A stretch of DNA of 64,000 nucleotides from JAWKMZ01 sp041391965 (GTDB taxonomy: Bacteria; Bacteroidota; Bacteroidia; Flavobacteriales; Flavobacteriaceae), in the NCBI GenBank assembly GCA_041391965.1, contig JAWKMZ010000001.1, forward strand, positions 372,001 through 436,000. The letters run 5' to 3'. The notes beneath the pieces are model-generated. The model saw only the letters and a list, made by a program, of their open reading frames with translations. It did not search any database and was not told where the DNA came from. This document shows, one piece after another, positions 25,948 to 34,379 of this stretch (its first letter is position 1; each line of letters opens with the position of its first letter). Made by a program: the position numbers and the translations under genes.

Positions 25948-27456
25948 ATGTCAAAAGTTACAGGAAAAGTTGCACAAATCGTTGGTCCAGTTATCGACGT
26001 AGCCTTTGAGGCAGGTTCTGACCTCCCAAAAATCTATGATTCTTTAGAAATTAAAAGACCTGATGGTTCATTGTTGGTATTAGAAGTTCAATCGCACATT
26101 GGTGAAGATACCGTTCGTACGATTGCTATGGATTCATCTGATGGTTTAAACAGAGGAACCGAAGTTACTGCAACAGGAGCTCCTATACAAATGCCAATTG
26201 GTGATGATGTTTACGGACGTTTGTTTAATGTAATTGGTGATGCAATTGATGGATTAGGCGATTTGCCTAAAGCTGGTAACTCAGGATTGCCAATTCACCG
26301 TCAAGCACCAAAATTTGAAGATTTATCAACGTCTACTGAAGTTTTATTTACAGGTATCAAAGTAATCGACTTAATTGAGCCTTACGCAAAAGGTGGTAAA
26401 ATTGGGTTATTTGGTGGTGCTGGTGTTGGTAAAACCGTATTGATTCAAGAGTTGATTAACAATATTGCAAAAGGACATGGTGGTCTTTCTGTATTTGCTG
26501 GAGTGGGTGAAAGAACTCGTGAAGGAAATGACCTTTTGAGAGAGATGTTAGAGTCTGGCATTATCAAATATGGTGACGATTTTATGCACTCTATGGAAGA
26601 AGGCGGATGGGATTTATCTAAAGTAGATAAAGCTGGAATGAAAGAGTCTAAAGCAACCTTCGTATTTGGTCAGATGAATGAGCCTCCTGGAGCACGTGCT
26701 CGTGTAGCCTTATCTGGTTTAACCATTGCTGAATATTTCCGTGATGGTGCTGGTGAAGGCCAAGGAAAAGATGTTCTTTTCTTCGTAGATAACATTTTCC
26801 GTTTTACACAAGCTGGTTCTGAGGTGTCTGCATTACTTGGTCGTATGCCTTCTGCAGTAGGTTACCAACCAACCTTAGCAACCGAAATGGGTGCCATGCA
26901 AGAGCGTATTACATCAACAAAAAGAGGTTCCATTACCTCTGTTCAAGCGGTATACGTTCCTGCGGATGATTTAACCGATCCTGCTCCTGCTACAACCTTT
27001 GCCCACTTAGATGCTACAACCGTATTATCTCGTAAAATTGCAGAGCTTGGTATTTATCCTGCGGTAGATCCATTAGATTCTACGTCTCGTATTTTGACTG
27101 CTGATATTTTAGGAAAAGATCATTATAACTGTGCACAACGTGTTAAAGAGTTATTGCAACGCTATAAAGAATTACAAGATATTATTGCCATATTAGGTAT
27201 GGAAGAGCTTTCTGAAGAAGATAAAATGGCTGTAGGACGTGCAAGACGTGTACAACGTTTCTTATCGCAACCTTTCCACGTAGCTGAACAATTTACAGGT
27301 ATTCCTGGAGTTTTAGTAGATATCAAAGAAACCATTAAAGGATTTAATATGATTATGGATGGTGAATTAGATCACTTACCAGAAGCAGCTTTTAACCTTA
27401 AAGGAACTATTGAAGAAGCTATCGAAGCTGGAGAGAAAATGTTAGCGGAAGCATAA
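25948..27456 (+). CDS. atpD: F1 ATP synthase subunit beta
   Basis: A 502-residue catalytic subunit of F1. Visible are VGPVIDVAFEAG at the N-terminal barrel, Walker A GLFGGAGVGKTV, the GVGERTREGNDL segment, Walker B LFFVDNIFRF and ALLGRMPSAVGYQ; the C-terminal helical domain has the DELSEED-like EELSEED. In Bacteroidota atpD and atpC commonly lie apart from the remaining atp genes, as here. atpC follows after 97 bases that contain a long palindrome. Its own promoter sits 61 bases upstream. Confidence 0.98.
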   Translation: MSKVTGKVAQIVGPVIDVAFEAGSDLPKIYDSLEIKRPDGSLLVLEVQSHIGEDTVRTIAMDSSDGLNRGTEVTATGAPIQMPIGDDVYGRLFNVIGDAIDGLGDLPKAGNSGLPIHRQAPKFEDLSTSTEVLFTGIKVIDLIEPYAKGGKIGLFGGAGVGKTVLIQELINNIAKGHGGLSVFAGVGERTREGNDLLREMLESGIIKYGDDFMHSMEEGGWDLSKVDKAGMKESKATFVFGQMNEPPGARARVALSGLTIAEYFRDGAGEGQGKDVLFFVDNIFRFTQAGSEVSALLGRMPSAVGYQPTLATEMGAMQERITSTKRGSITSVQAVYVPADDLTDPAPATTFAHLDATTVLSRKIAELGIYPAVDPLDSTSRILTADILGKDHYNCAQRVKELLQRYKELQDIIAILGMEELSEEDKMAVGRARRVQRFLSQPFHVAEQFTGIPGVLVDIKETIKGFNMIMDGELDHLPEAAFNLKGTIEEAIEAGEKMLAEA

Positions 27457-27488
27457 TCAAGTAGAACTTGATAACTTCCAAAAAATAA

Positions 27489-27533
27489 AAAATTCCAAAT
27501 TCCAAAACCTGATTCATTGTAATTTGGAATTTT
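27489..27533. repeat. Perfect 13-bp palindrome between atpD and atpC
   Basis: AAAATTCCAAATT (27489-27501) is the exact reverse complement of AATTTGGAATTTT (27521-27533), with a 19-base loop. It fills most of the atpD-atpC gap and would form a strong AU-rich hairpin in the shared mRNA. It may be an attenuator, a processing site, or a member of an intergenic repeat family. Confidence 0.8.
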
Positions 27534-27553
27534 AAATTGAAATTTTTAAAACT

Positions 27554-27829
27554 ATGTATTTAGAAATCGTATCACCAGAAGCTTCATTAGTAAGCGGAGA
27601 AATTGAAAGTATAACTGTTCCTAGTGTTGAAGGCGAATTTCAAATGTTGAACAATCACGCTCCTATTGTTTCTTTATTAAGCCAAGGCAAAGTAAAATTC
27701 AAAGGCAATCCGACAATTGCTGAAGGTTATGAAGATAAATTTACTCAAGTTGAAGGCAAATGGGTAATGGAAATTATTAGCGGTACTATGGAAATGAAAG
27801 ATAATAAAGTGATTGTATTAGCCGATTAA
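27554..27829 (+). CDS. atpC: F1 ATP synthase subunit epsilon, short form
   Basis: A 91-residue protein corresponding to the N-terminal beta-sandwich of epsilon (MYLEIVSPEASLVSGEIESI, VPSVEGEFQMLNNHAPIVSLL). E. coli epsilon has about 139 residues; here the C-terminal pair of inhibitory helices is absent. The stop is followed by a normal terminator and no downstream coding remnant, so this looks like the native short form and not a truncation. It couples the central stalk to the c-ring; inhibition by an extended epsilon arm would not be possible. Confidence 0.94.
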   Translation: MYLEIVSPEASLVSGEIESITVPSVEGEFQMLNNHAPIVSLLSQGKVKFKGNPTIAEGYEDKFTQVEGKWVMEIISGTMEMKDNKVIVLAD

Positions 27830-27853
27830 CTCTCTTTATTTATACTATAAAAC

Positions 27854-27884
27854 AAAAACGCCAAACAAATAGTTTGGCGTTTTT
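27854..27884 (+). terminator. atpC terminator
   Basis: Perfect 13-bp stem AAAAACGCCAAAC / GTTTGGCGTTTTT with a five-base loop, ending in T-rich sequence. Confidence 0.92.
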
Positions 27885-28009
27885 GTTTATAAATATGGCT
27901 TCAAAAAAGAAAAATACTTATCATGAATGTAACCTTTTGCAAGTGAATACGTTCGCTCATACAGCTTCATTTTAAGTAAAATTCCTTATCCCTCTTTAGC
28001 ATATTTGAT

Positions 28010-28017
28010 TACTTTTG
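28010..28017 (+). promoter_or_regulatory. Predicted -7 box of the BtuB-type receptor gene
   Basis: TACTTTTG, 18 bases before the ATG at 28036. It overlaps the in-frame TTG at 28015, which rules that TTG out as the start. Confidence 0.55.
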
Positions 28018-28035
28018 CGCCAAATTACTATACCA

Positions 28036-29856
28036 ATGAATTATAACAAACTATTTATTTGCGCTGCTTTTATAGTAAGCCATACGCTATTTTCACAACA
28101 AGATAGCCTTCGTGAGCAACTAAACGAAGTAGTCATCAAATCGAGCAGAATTGATTTACCTTTTAAAGAAAATTCAAGAACCATAACCGTTATTACTTCT
28201 GAAGATATTAAAGCCAGTGGTGCAACCTCTGTTGCTACACTTTTACAACAAGTTGCTGGAATTGACATCAGACAACGTGGCACCAATGGTATGCAAGCTG
28301 ATTTATACATTCGTGGTGGTGGTTTTGACCAAACCTTGCTACTTATAGATGGCATCAAAGTGGAAGATGCGCAAACAGGCCATCATACCATGAACATGGC
28401 CTTACCTATTGAAGTTATAGAACGTATTGAAATTATCAAAGGTTCTGCAGCCCGTGTATTTGGACAAAATGCCTTTACAGGTGCTATCAATATTGTGACC
28501 AAGAAAAATCCTGAAAACTCTGTAAATATAGGATTACAAGCAGGTTCTTTTGGCCAAAAAAATGCAGCTATTACAGTAGGAAGCCATTTAGAAAACTCAT
28601 CGCATATTGTTCATGTATCCAGAAATACTTCAGACGGATACCGTTACAATACTGATTATGACAATCAAAATTATTTCATAAAAAGCACGTTCAATAAAAC
28701 CAAACTGCCTATAGATATGCTTGCGTCGTTTTCTGAACGCAAATTTGGTGCTAATGGATTTTATGCAACACCTGCTGCTACTAACCAATACGAGGCAACT
28801 CAAACCAGTTTAGTAGGGTTTTCTACCGAAATTAAAAACGAAAAACTGACCTTAAAACCACGTTTGTATTGGCGTCGTAACCAAGACGAATACATTTATG
28901 TGCGTCAAGACCCTTCCATTTACAGAAATTTACACCAAACTAATAAAGTAGGTGCCGAACTTAATGCGGCTTACAACTCTAAATTGGGTGTTACAGGTTT
29001 TGGTGTGGATGTGTCTAAAGTTTATATTTCAAGTAACAATTTAGGATCACATAACCGTTTTATGACCACCTTCTTTTTAGAACATCGTTTGACGCTTTTA
29101 AATGAAAAATTAGATATCACACCAGGTATTGCAGTTAATTATTTTTCTGATTTTAAATTTCATGCTTTCCCAGGTGTAGATATTGGCTACGCCATCAACA
29201 ATCAATTTAAAGTGTACGGAAATATTGGTTACACCTATCGTATTCCTACTTACACTGATTTGTATTACAGCGACCCAACATCACTTGGAAATAAAAATTT
29301 GGATCCAGAAGAAGCGATTGCTGAAGAATTAGGTATCAAATTCAACCACCAACAATTTTATGCAACCTTGGCATTTTTTAACAGAGACAGTAACAACCTC
29401 ATTGACTATGTCAAAGAAAATGAAGCCGATTTGTACCAAGCCACCAACATAGCAAAATTAAATACTAAAGGTTTTGAAACCACAATAGGATATCGCTTTA
29501 AAATTAATGCGCTTGCTCAAGATTTTAAATTAGGTTATACTTTTTTAGAAGATGATATTAAAGATATACAGGTTAACTTTTCAAGGTATTCCATCAACTC
29601 TTTAAAACATCATTTTACAACCCGTTTAAACACTTCGTTTATAAAACATGTGTCACAAGGCATTAGTTATAAATATGCTGAGCGTACCTCTGGCGAAAGT
29701 TACAGTGTTGTGGATGCTTCAATTAATGTGATGCTTAAAAGCCTTGAACTTTCTGTACATGCTAATAATATTTTTAACACCGAATACACAGAAACCAACT
29801 TAGTCCCTATGCCAAAAGGAAATTTGTTATTTGGAGCGACCTATCATTTTAAATAA
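28036..29856 (+). CDS. TonB-dependent receptor, BtuB-like
   Basis: A 606-residue outer-membrane receptor without the N-terminal carboxypeptidase-like domain. A signal peptide (LFICAAFIVSHTLFSQ) is followed by the TonB-box region NEVVIKSSRIDLP, the plug (SVATLLQQVAGIDIRQRG, LLIDGIKVEDAQTGHH, IEIIKGSAARVFGQNAFTGAINI), and a barrel ending with an aromatic (LLFGATYHFK). The size and plug resemble vitamin B12 or small siderophore receptors, but the ligand is inference. The start is the ATG at 28036, set by the promoter box immediately upstream. The 216 bases that follow show only a weak hairpin and no gene. Confidence 0.9.
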   Translation: MNYNKLFICAAFIVSHTLFSQQDSLREQLNEVVIKSSRIDLPFKENSRTITVITSEDIKASGATSVATLLQQVAGIDIRQRGTNGMQADLYIRGGGFDQTLLLIDGIKVEDAQTGHHTMNMALPIEVIERIEIIKGSAARVFGQNAFTGAINIVTKKNPENSVNIGLQAGSFGQKNAAITVGSHLENSSHIVHVSRNTSDGYRYNTDYDNQNYFIKSTFNKTKLPIDMLASFSERKFGANGFYATPAATNQYEATQTSLVGFSTEIKNEKLTLKPRLYWRRNQDEYIYVRQDPSIYRNLHQTNKVGAELNAAYNSKLGVTGFGVDVSKVYISSNNLGSHNRFMTTFFLEHRLTLLNEKLDITPGIAVNYFSDFKFHAFPGVDIGYAINNQFKVYGNIGYTYRIPTYTDLYYSDPTSLGNKNLDPEEAIAEELGIKFNHQQFYATLAFFNRDSNNLIDYVKENEADLYQATNIAKLNTKGFETTIGYRFKINALAQDFKLGYTFLEDDIKDIQVNFSRYSINSLKHHFTTRLNTSFIKHVSQGISYKYAERTSGESYSVVDASINVMLKSLELSVHANNIFNTEYTETNLVPMPKGNLLFGATYHFK

Positions 29857-30072
29857 ACGAGGTATAAAAAGAGTTGTTGAGAAACTCATTTGTTGATTTT
29901 TAAGTCTTAATTTCACAATAACTTAAGCTCTTTAAAAAACAAAATACTTATAGCAAATACAATCATTACTCTAAAATTATTAGATTTTAACTTGATACTA
30001 AAACACATTAACATTCTAAATATTTAAATTTAGTAAGGTTTTATTAACTTTACCCTTTTAAATTTATATCGA

Positions 30073-30936
30073 TTGGCTATAGAACTTCAAGATATTCCTC
30101 GCGTTACAACCATTACGAAAGAGGACTTTTTAAAGCACTATTTTAAACCACAAAAACCTGTGGTAATAGAACGTTTTATTGAGGATTGGCCTGCCTATTC
30201 CAAATGGAATCTCGACTATATGAAGCAAGTGGCAGGCAATATAACCGTTCCGTTATATGATGATAGACCTGTCAATTATAAAGACGGTTTTAATGAGCCT
30301 CATGCACAAATGAAAATGAGTGATTATATTGATTTACTCAAAAATGAACCTACAAAATACCGCATCTTTCTTTGGAATATTTTAAAAGAAGTCCCTCAGT
30401 TGCAAAAAGATTTTTCGTTTCCTGATTTTGGATTAAAACTTATGAAAGGATTACCCATGCTCTTTTTTGGAGGTCGAGACTCTTACACCTTTATGCACTA
30501 TGATATTGATTTAGCTAATATTTTTCACTTTCATTTTGAGGGCAAAAAAGAAATCATCTTGTTTGACCAAAAACAAAACAAATACCTTTATAAAGTTCCT
30601 CATTCGCTTATAACAAGAGAAGATATTGATTTTTCAAACCCCAATTTTAAAAAGTGGCCAGCCTTAGCCAAAGCTAAAGGGTATCACACGTATTTAAACC
30701 ATGGTGAAGTGCTTTATATGCCAGAAGGATATTGGCATTATATGAAATACCTTACACCAGGTTTCTCTATGAGTTTACGTGCTATTGCCAGAAACCCTGT
30801 CAATTTATCTAAAGCGGTTTACAATCTTTTTATTATGCGCAATTTTGATAATGCCATGCGACGCCTTAAAGGTCAAAAATGGATTGATTGGAAAAATGAA
30901 CAAGCCATTAAAAGAACCCATAAAGCAATCTCATAA
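30073..30936 (+). CDS. Cupin-like JmjC-family protein (2-oxoglutarate/Fe oxygenase type)
   Basis: A 287-residue soluble protein of the cupin-8/JmjC group. The iron site is readable: HYDIDLANIFHF gives the HxD pair, and the distal His lies in LYMPEGYWHYMKYL. The opening DIPRVTTITKEDFLKHYFKP, with PVVIERFIEDWPAYSKW, is typical of this group, whose members hydroxylate proteins or RNA. I see no in-frame ATG near the 5' end, so the start is a TTG at 30073 (MAIELQDIPRV). The substrate is unknown. It precedes a small barrel gene that has its own promoter. Confidence 0.85.
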   Translation: MAIELQDIPRVTTITKEDFLKHYFKPQKPVVIERFIEDWPAYSKWNLDYMKQVAGNITVPLYDDRPVNYKDGFNEPHAQMKMSDYIDLLKNEPTKYRIFLWNILKEVPQLQKDFSFPDFGLKLMKGLPMLFFGGRDSYTFMHYDIDLANIFHFHFEGKKEIILFDQKQNKYLYKVPHSLITREDIDFSNPNFKKWPALAKAKGYHTYLNHGEVLYMPEGYWHYMKYLTPGFSMSLRAIARNPVNLSKAVYNLFIMRNFDNAMRRLKGQKWIDWKNEQAIKRTHKAIS

Positions 30937-30942
30937 AAATGA

Positions 30943-30971
30943 TTGCCTTTTAAAAACTTATAATATATTTG
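30943..30971 (+). promoter_or_regulatory. Strong predicted promoter of the small barrel gene
   Basis: TTG (30943-30945), 18 bases, TATATTTG (30964-30971), 28 bases upstream of the ATG at 31000. Both elements match the Bacteroidota consensus. Confidence 0.75.
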
Positions 30972-30999
30972 CCCAGTTTTACAATTAAAACCCAATAAC

Positions 31000-31488
31000 A
31001 TGAAAAAATTAATTATCATCATCTGCCTACTTAGTGTATCACTTGTTAATGCACAAGCATTTAAAGGTAAAGGAGACAATAAGTTGCAAGTTGCTGTCAA
31101 TCTTCAAGATGGTGCAACAGGACTAAATGTATCGTATGATATAGGAATGGGCGAAAACATTTCATTAGGTATTTCTTCTACCTATGCTATGAATGTTTTA
31201 AAAGGTTTAAATGCCGATTTTGGTGACCGTTTTGATTTAAAAGCCCGTTTTAATGCTAACCTTGGAAGCGTCCTTAATATAGATGAAAACTTCGATTTTT
31301 ACCCAGGTTTAAGCGTTAGCTTAAAGAATTTTGGTGGCCATGTTGGTGCACGTTATTTCTTTTCGGATGGTTTTGGAATTTTTTCAGAAGCCTTATTCCC
31401 TATTGCTAAATACAGTAACCACTTAGCACCTGCTGAGTATGTACACAATCAGTTTTCTGTTAACTTAGGTGCTGTTTTTAATTTATAG
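31000..31488 (+). CDS. Small outer-membrane beta-barrel protein
   Basis: A 162-residue protein with a signal peptide (MKKLIIIICLLSVSLVNAQ) and then alternating strands (KLQVAVNLQDGATGLNVSYD, ENISLGISSTYAM, FDLKARFNANLG, GFGIFSEALFPIA), ending SVNLGAVFNL. The size and terminal hydrophobic residue fit an eight-strand outer-membrane barrel. It resembles a Flavobacteriaceae family I recall as DUF6646 (AFKGKGDNKLQVAVN); that name is from memory. The role is unknown. A strong promoter and terminator make it a monocistronic, probably well-expressed gene. Confidence 0.8.
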   Translation: MKKLIIIICLLSVSLVNAQAFKGKGDNKLQVAVNLQDGATGLNVSYDIGMGENISLGISSTYAMNVLKGLNADFGDRFDLKARFNANLGSVLNIDENFDFYPGLSVSLKNFGGHVGARYFFSDGFGIFSEALFPIAKYSNHLAPAEYVHNQFSVNLGAVFNL

Positions 31489-31508
31489 TTCTTAGTAAAA
31501 ATTCACAC

Positions 31509-31545
31509 AAAACTGCCTTTAAGACTATTCTTAAAGGCAGTTTTT
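31509..31545 (+). terminator. Terminator of the small barrel gene
   Basis: Perfect 15-bp stem AAAACTGCCTTTAAG / CTTAAAGGCAGTTTT with a six-base loop and T-run. Confidence 0.92.
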
Positions 31546-31696
31546 GTTTCTCATTTTAAAGTAGCGTCAAATTGTAATTTTTATTGCATTACACAACAGT
31601 CTTATTAAATTGTAAGAATATTCATCAAATAAATTATATAATTCGTTATATTTTAACAATTTTAGTGCATTTCATCGAATAAATCATCCATTGGTC

Positions 31697-31725
31697 TTGT
31701 TTGTTCAAATAAAAAAATATATTTG
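31697..31725 (+). promoter_or_regulatory. Strong predicted promoter of the first T9SS cargo gene
   Basis: TTG (31697-31699), 18 bases, TATATTTG (31718-31725), 26 bases before the ATG at 31752. The sequence upstream in this gap (31546-31696) is AT-rich without other clear features. Confidence 0.72.
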
Positions 31726-31751
31726 AGTCCCAACAATTAATAGATACCCCA

Positions 31752-33941
31752 ATGAAAACTAATCAACCTACCCTTAAGGTGGCATGTTTTTTATGCGCCT
31801 TAATGTTTGGATTTGAAACTTATTCTTATCCAAATTTACCAGAAACAACTTTAAATTCAGTAAGTGAAACAAGCTTATCAGGTTTTGTATATGAATACAA
31901 TTCAGGTCCTTCTACACCACAGTCATTTAGTGTAGGAGATGATTTACTCCTTACGCGTCCTTATACGATAACGGCACCTTCTGGATACGAAGTCTCTACA
32001 GAAATTGCTACTGGATATGCTTCCAGCATCACCATTCCTGGTGCCTTAATCGCTTCAGGAAACATTACCGTTTATGTAAGGCTAACTAACAACCTCCCAA
32101 TTGCTACTTACAATGGTACTTTAACAATTACAGCTCCAGAAATAACAGAAGCTTCAACTACTTATCCTGCTGTAAGTGAAACTATTGATCTATCAGGTAG
32201 CGTTGTAAGACGAGAAACCATATGGACAGGTGTCACATGGAACAATGGCATACCCGACATAGATGCTTCGGCAATCATTAATGACGATTACAATACTGCC
32301 ATTAATGGCAATTTAACCGCATGGAATCTTTTAGTCTCTTCTGAAAATCAACTAATTATTGGCAATGAGTCGTTTGCCAAAATACAAACCAATGTCACTG
32401 TAAATGGTCAACTTACTGTAGAAGCAAAAGGCGCATTTGTACAAGTAGATGACACTGGTACTTTTACCTTAAACACAGGAGGTATTAGCAAAGTTATCAA
32501 ATATACAACGCCACTCAACCACTGGTATGATTATACCTATTGGAGTACTCCTGTTAATAGTGCAACTGCTAATGAAGCCTTAGCAAATGCAAACCCAAGT
32601 AGAAGGTATTGGTATGATGCTCAAAACTATTTAGATGTTTTAGCCGAAACTGATAATGGCAACTCATATGTTGCAGGACATGATGATATTGATGATGATG
32701 GCAATGACTGGGTTCTACTTAGCGGAAACTCAGTATTAGAACCTGGGGTAGGATATGCTGCTACACACTCTACAACTGGTTTTGTTGGAGGCAACACTTA
32801 TCCCTATACTTTTGAAGGCCCTTTAAACACCGGAACCATTACAACGCCTATACATTACAATGGCGACAATGGTGATAGTGACTGGAACTTAATTGGAAAC
32901 CCATATCCATCAGCTATTGATGTTGACGCATTTTTTGATGCTAACCCAACCGTTATTGGTAGCGTCATTTATTTATGGACTCATGCAACAACACCTGAAG
33001 CCAATAATAATGGTAATGAAACTTATAATTTTAATAGTGATGACTATGCCATTATTAATGCTGGTAGTGGTGAGATTGCTGGTGGATCCTCCGTTATTCC
33101 AAGCCGTTTTATACCTTCAGGACAAGGGTTCTTTGTTCAAGGCCTTGAAAATGATGATGTTATTTTTACCAATAGCATGCGTATGGCAGACAACAGTAGT
33201 AACACTAGTTTTTTTAGACAACAAAACACCTTAGACGCCAATAAATTATGGCTAAATTTAACCACCAACAATGGCGCTTTTAACCAACTATTGATAGCCT
33301 ATGTTGATGGTGCCACCAGTGCTGATGATGGTTTATACTATGATGCTACACGAAATCTATCAACAGATGCTGCTGCCGTAATTTATACTACGATTAGTGC
33401 GCATCCTGATAAAAAATATGCCATTCAAGGAAAAGCAGTTACCGATTTGAGTATTGACGAAGTCATCCCTTTTGGTCTCTATACAAGCATTACAGAGCCT
33501 ACTCAATACACCTTTTCTATCGGAAAATTACAAGGCGATTTTTTAAGCACTCATACCATCTATTTAAAAGATTTGCTTTTAAATAACACACATAATTTAA
33601 GTACTTCGGACTATACCTTTAGTTCAGAAAGTGGCGAGTTTAACAATCGTTTTGAAATTGTCTTTCAAGATGATACTTTAAGCATTCCATCTAATATCTC
33701 TCAAAATATGTTGCGTATTATGGAACTCAGCCACAATCAACTCCAATTTAAGATGACCAACCAACAAGCGATACAATCTATTGAATTGTATAACACTTTA
33801 GGACAGATAGTGCTGACTACCAAGGCTAATAAAACGAGTACAATTGTTAATATAGCTCATTTGGATCAGGCTTCCTATATTGCCAAGATAGGCTTACAAA
33901 ACGGTCAAACCATTACCAAAAAGGTATTAAGACGGCTTTAA
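31752..33941 (+). CDS. T9SS-sorted secreted protein with shared C-terminal module
   Basis: A 729-residue secreted protein. After the signal region comes a beta-sandwich (to about residue 150) of a kind often seen in T9SS cargos (YEYNSGPSTPQSFSVGDDLL). From about residue 154 (TIWTGVTWNNG) to 640 lies a module with WYDYTYWSTP, DDIDDDGNDW (possibly calcium-binding), GVGYAATH, WNLIGNPYPSAID and SGQGFFVQG. The tail from about 645 is a type A sorting domain (SIELYNTLGQIVL, TKKVLRRL) that directs passage through the T9SS and surface attachment. The module recurs in the giant protein 1 kb downstream. Function is unknown; surface adhesion or matrix binding is plausible. Confidence 0.85.
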   Translation: MKTNQPTLKVACFLCALMFGFETYSYPNLPETTLNSVSETSLSGFVYEYNSGPSTPQSFSVGDDLLLTRPYTITAPSGYEVSTEIATGYASSITIPGALIASGNITVYVRLTNNLPIATYNGTLTITAPEITEASTTYPAVSETIDLSGSVVRRETIWTGVTWNNGIPDIDASAIINDDYNTAINGNLTAWNLLVSSENQLIIGNESFAKIQTNVTVNGQLTVEAKGAFVQVDDTGTFTLNTGGISKVIKYTTPLNHWYDYTYWSTPVNSATANEALANANPSRRYWYDAQNYLDVLAETDNGNSYVAGHDDIDDDGNDWVLLSGNSVLEPGVGYAATHSTTGFVGGNTYPYTFEGPLNTGTITTPIHYNGDNGDSDWNLIGNPYPSAIDVDAFFDANPTVIGSVIYLWTHATTPEANNNGNETYNFNSDDYAIINAGSGEIAGGSSVIPSRFIPSGQGFFVQGLENDDVIFTNSMRMADNSSNTSFFRQQNTLDANKLWLNLTTNNGAFNQLLIAYVDGATSADDGLYYDATRNLSTDAAAVIYTTISAHPDKKYAIQGKAVTDLSIDEVIPFGLYTSITEPTQYTFSIGKLQGDFLSTHTIYLKDLLLNNTHNLSTSDYTFSSESGEFNNRFEIVFQDDTLSIPSNISQNMLRIMELSHNQLQFKMTNQQAIQSIELYNTLGQIVLTTKANKTSTIVNIAHLDQASYIAKIGLQNGQTITKKVLRRL

Positions 33942-33976
33942 CTATTTTACCCAACCCTTGTTATATTCCCAATAGA

Positions 33977-34010
33977 AAAAGCACAACAGTAACTTATTGT
34001 TGTGCTTTTT
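33977..34010 (+). terminator. Terminator of the first T9SS cargo gene
   Basis: Perfect 12-bp stem AAAAGCACAACA / TGTTGTGCTTTT, nine-base loop, T-run. Confidence 0.9.
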
Positions 34011-34115
34011 TATTTATAAGTCTTATAGGATAGATGCGCTATACTTATGGATATGGCATGCCCTAAAAATAGCTATACAGATTATACATAACTATTGAGG
34101 TTATTAAACACTTAT

Positions 34116-34194
34116 TCGAGAATGGTCTGAAAAACTCTCATTTTTAAAAATACTGTAAAACCGTTCTCGAAGCATTCTCGAACAAGTCTCGAAC
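34116..34194. repeat. TTCTCGAA-type repeats, three in an 11-base register plus an inverted copy
   Basis: TTCGAGAA at 34116-34123 is the reverse complement of TTCTCGAA at 34165-34172 and 34176-34183; a third copy, GTCTCGAA, is at 34187-34194. The three direct copies are spaced by 11 bases, one helical turn. Confidence 0.75.
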
Positions 34195-34220
34195 AAAACC
34201 CCCTTAAAAACAGCACCTTT

Positions 34221-34246
34221 GTGTCAGGACGTGTCACAGTGTGTCA
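34221..34246. repeat. Three GTGTCA words at 10-base spacing
   Basis: GTGTCA begins at 34221, 34231 and 34241, followed by a run of A. The exact 10-base period would put all three on one face of the helix. Confidence 0.7.
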
Positions 34247-34262
34247 AAAAAAAAGAGTTAAA

Positions 34263-34360
34263 ACGTCATTGCGAGCAGAATGCAATAGAGCGTGGCAATC
34301 TCCTTATTAAGACCTTCATAGTTGGAGATTGCTTCGTCGCTACACTCCTCGCAAAGACGT
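34263..34360. repeat. 98-base palindromic intergenic repeat
   Basis: The outer arms ACGTCATTGCGAG (34263-34275) and CTCGCAAAGACGT (34348-34360) pair at 12 of 13 positions. The inner arms GCAATCTCC (34295-34303) and GGAGATTGC (34324-34332) pair perfectly. It resembles the CGTCATTGCGAG...CTCGCAATGACG repeats that I recall as widespread between genes in Bacteroidota and other phyla. It sits three prime of recX and of the T9SS cargo gene. Confidence 0.85.
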
Positions 34361-34379
34361 GACAAGGTGGTTAGTTTTA

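Larger units (their letters stand above)
33942..34379. other. Repeat-rich spacer without a gene
   Basis: This 438-base gap between the first T9SS cargo gene and recX holds, in order: a terminator (33977-34010), an inverted and three direct copies of a TTCTCGAA-type word (34116-34194), three GTGTCA words at exact 10-base spacing (34221-34246), and a 98-base imperfect palindrome (34263-34360). I find no convincing open reading frame in it. Confidence 0.7.

Noticed and set aside
28015..28035. In-frame TTG that would extend the BtuB-type receptor by seven residues
   Set aside because: It lies inside the TACTTTTG promoter box, upstream of the expected transcription start; the ATG at 28036 also begins a proper signal peptide.
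29871..29887. Hairpin GAGTT/AACTC after the BtuB-type receptor
   Set aside because: Only five base pairs and no proper T-run; too weak to call a terminator.
34010..34250. Possible short coding region on the minus strand with VRE-like repeats
   Set aside because: The apparent protein repeat follows from the 11-base DNA repeat, is broken by stops, and has no start signal.
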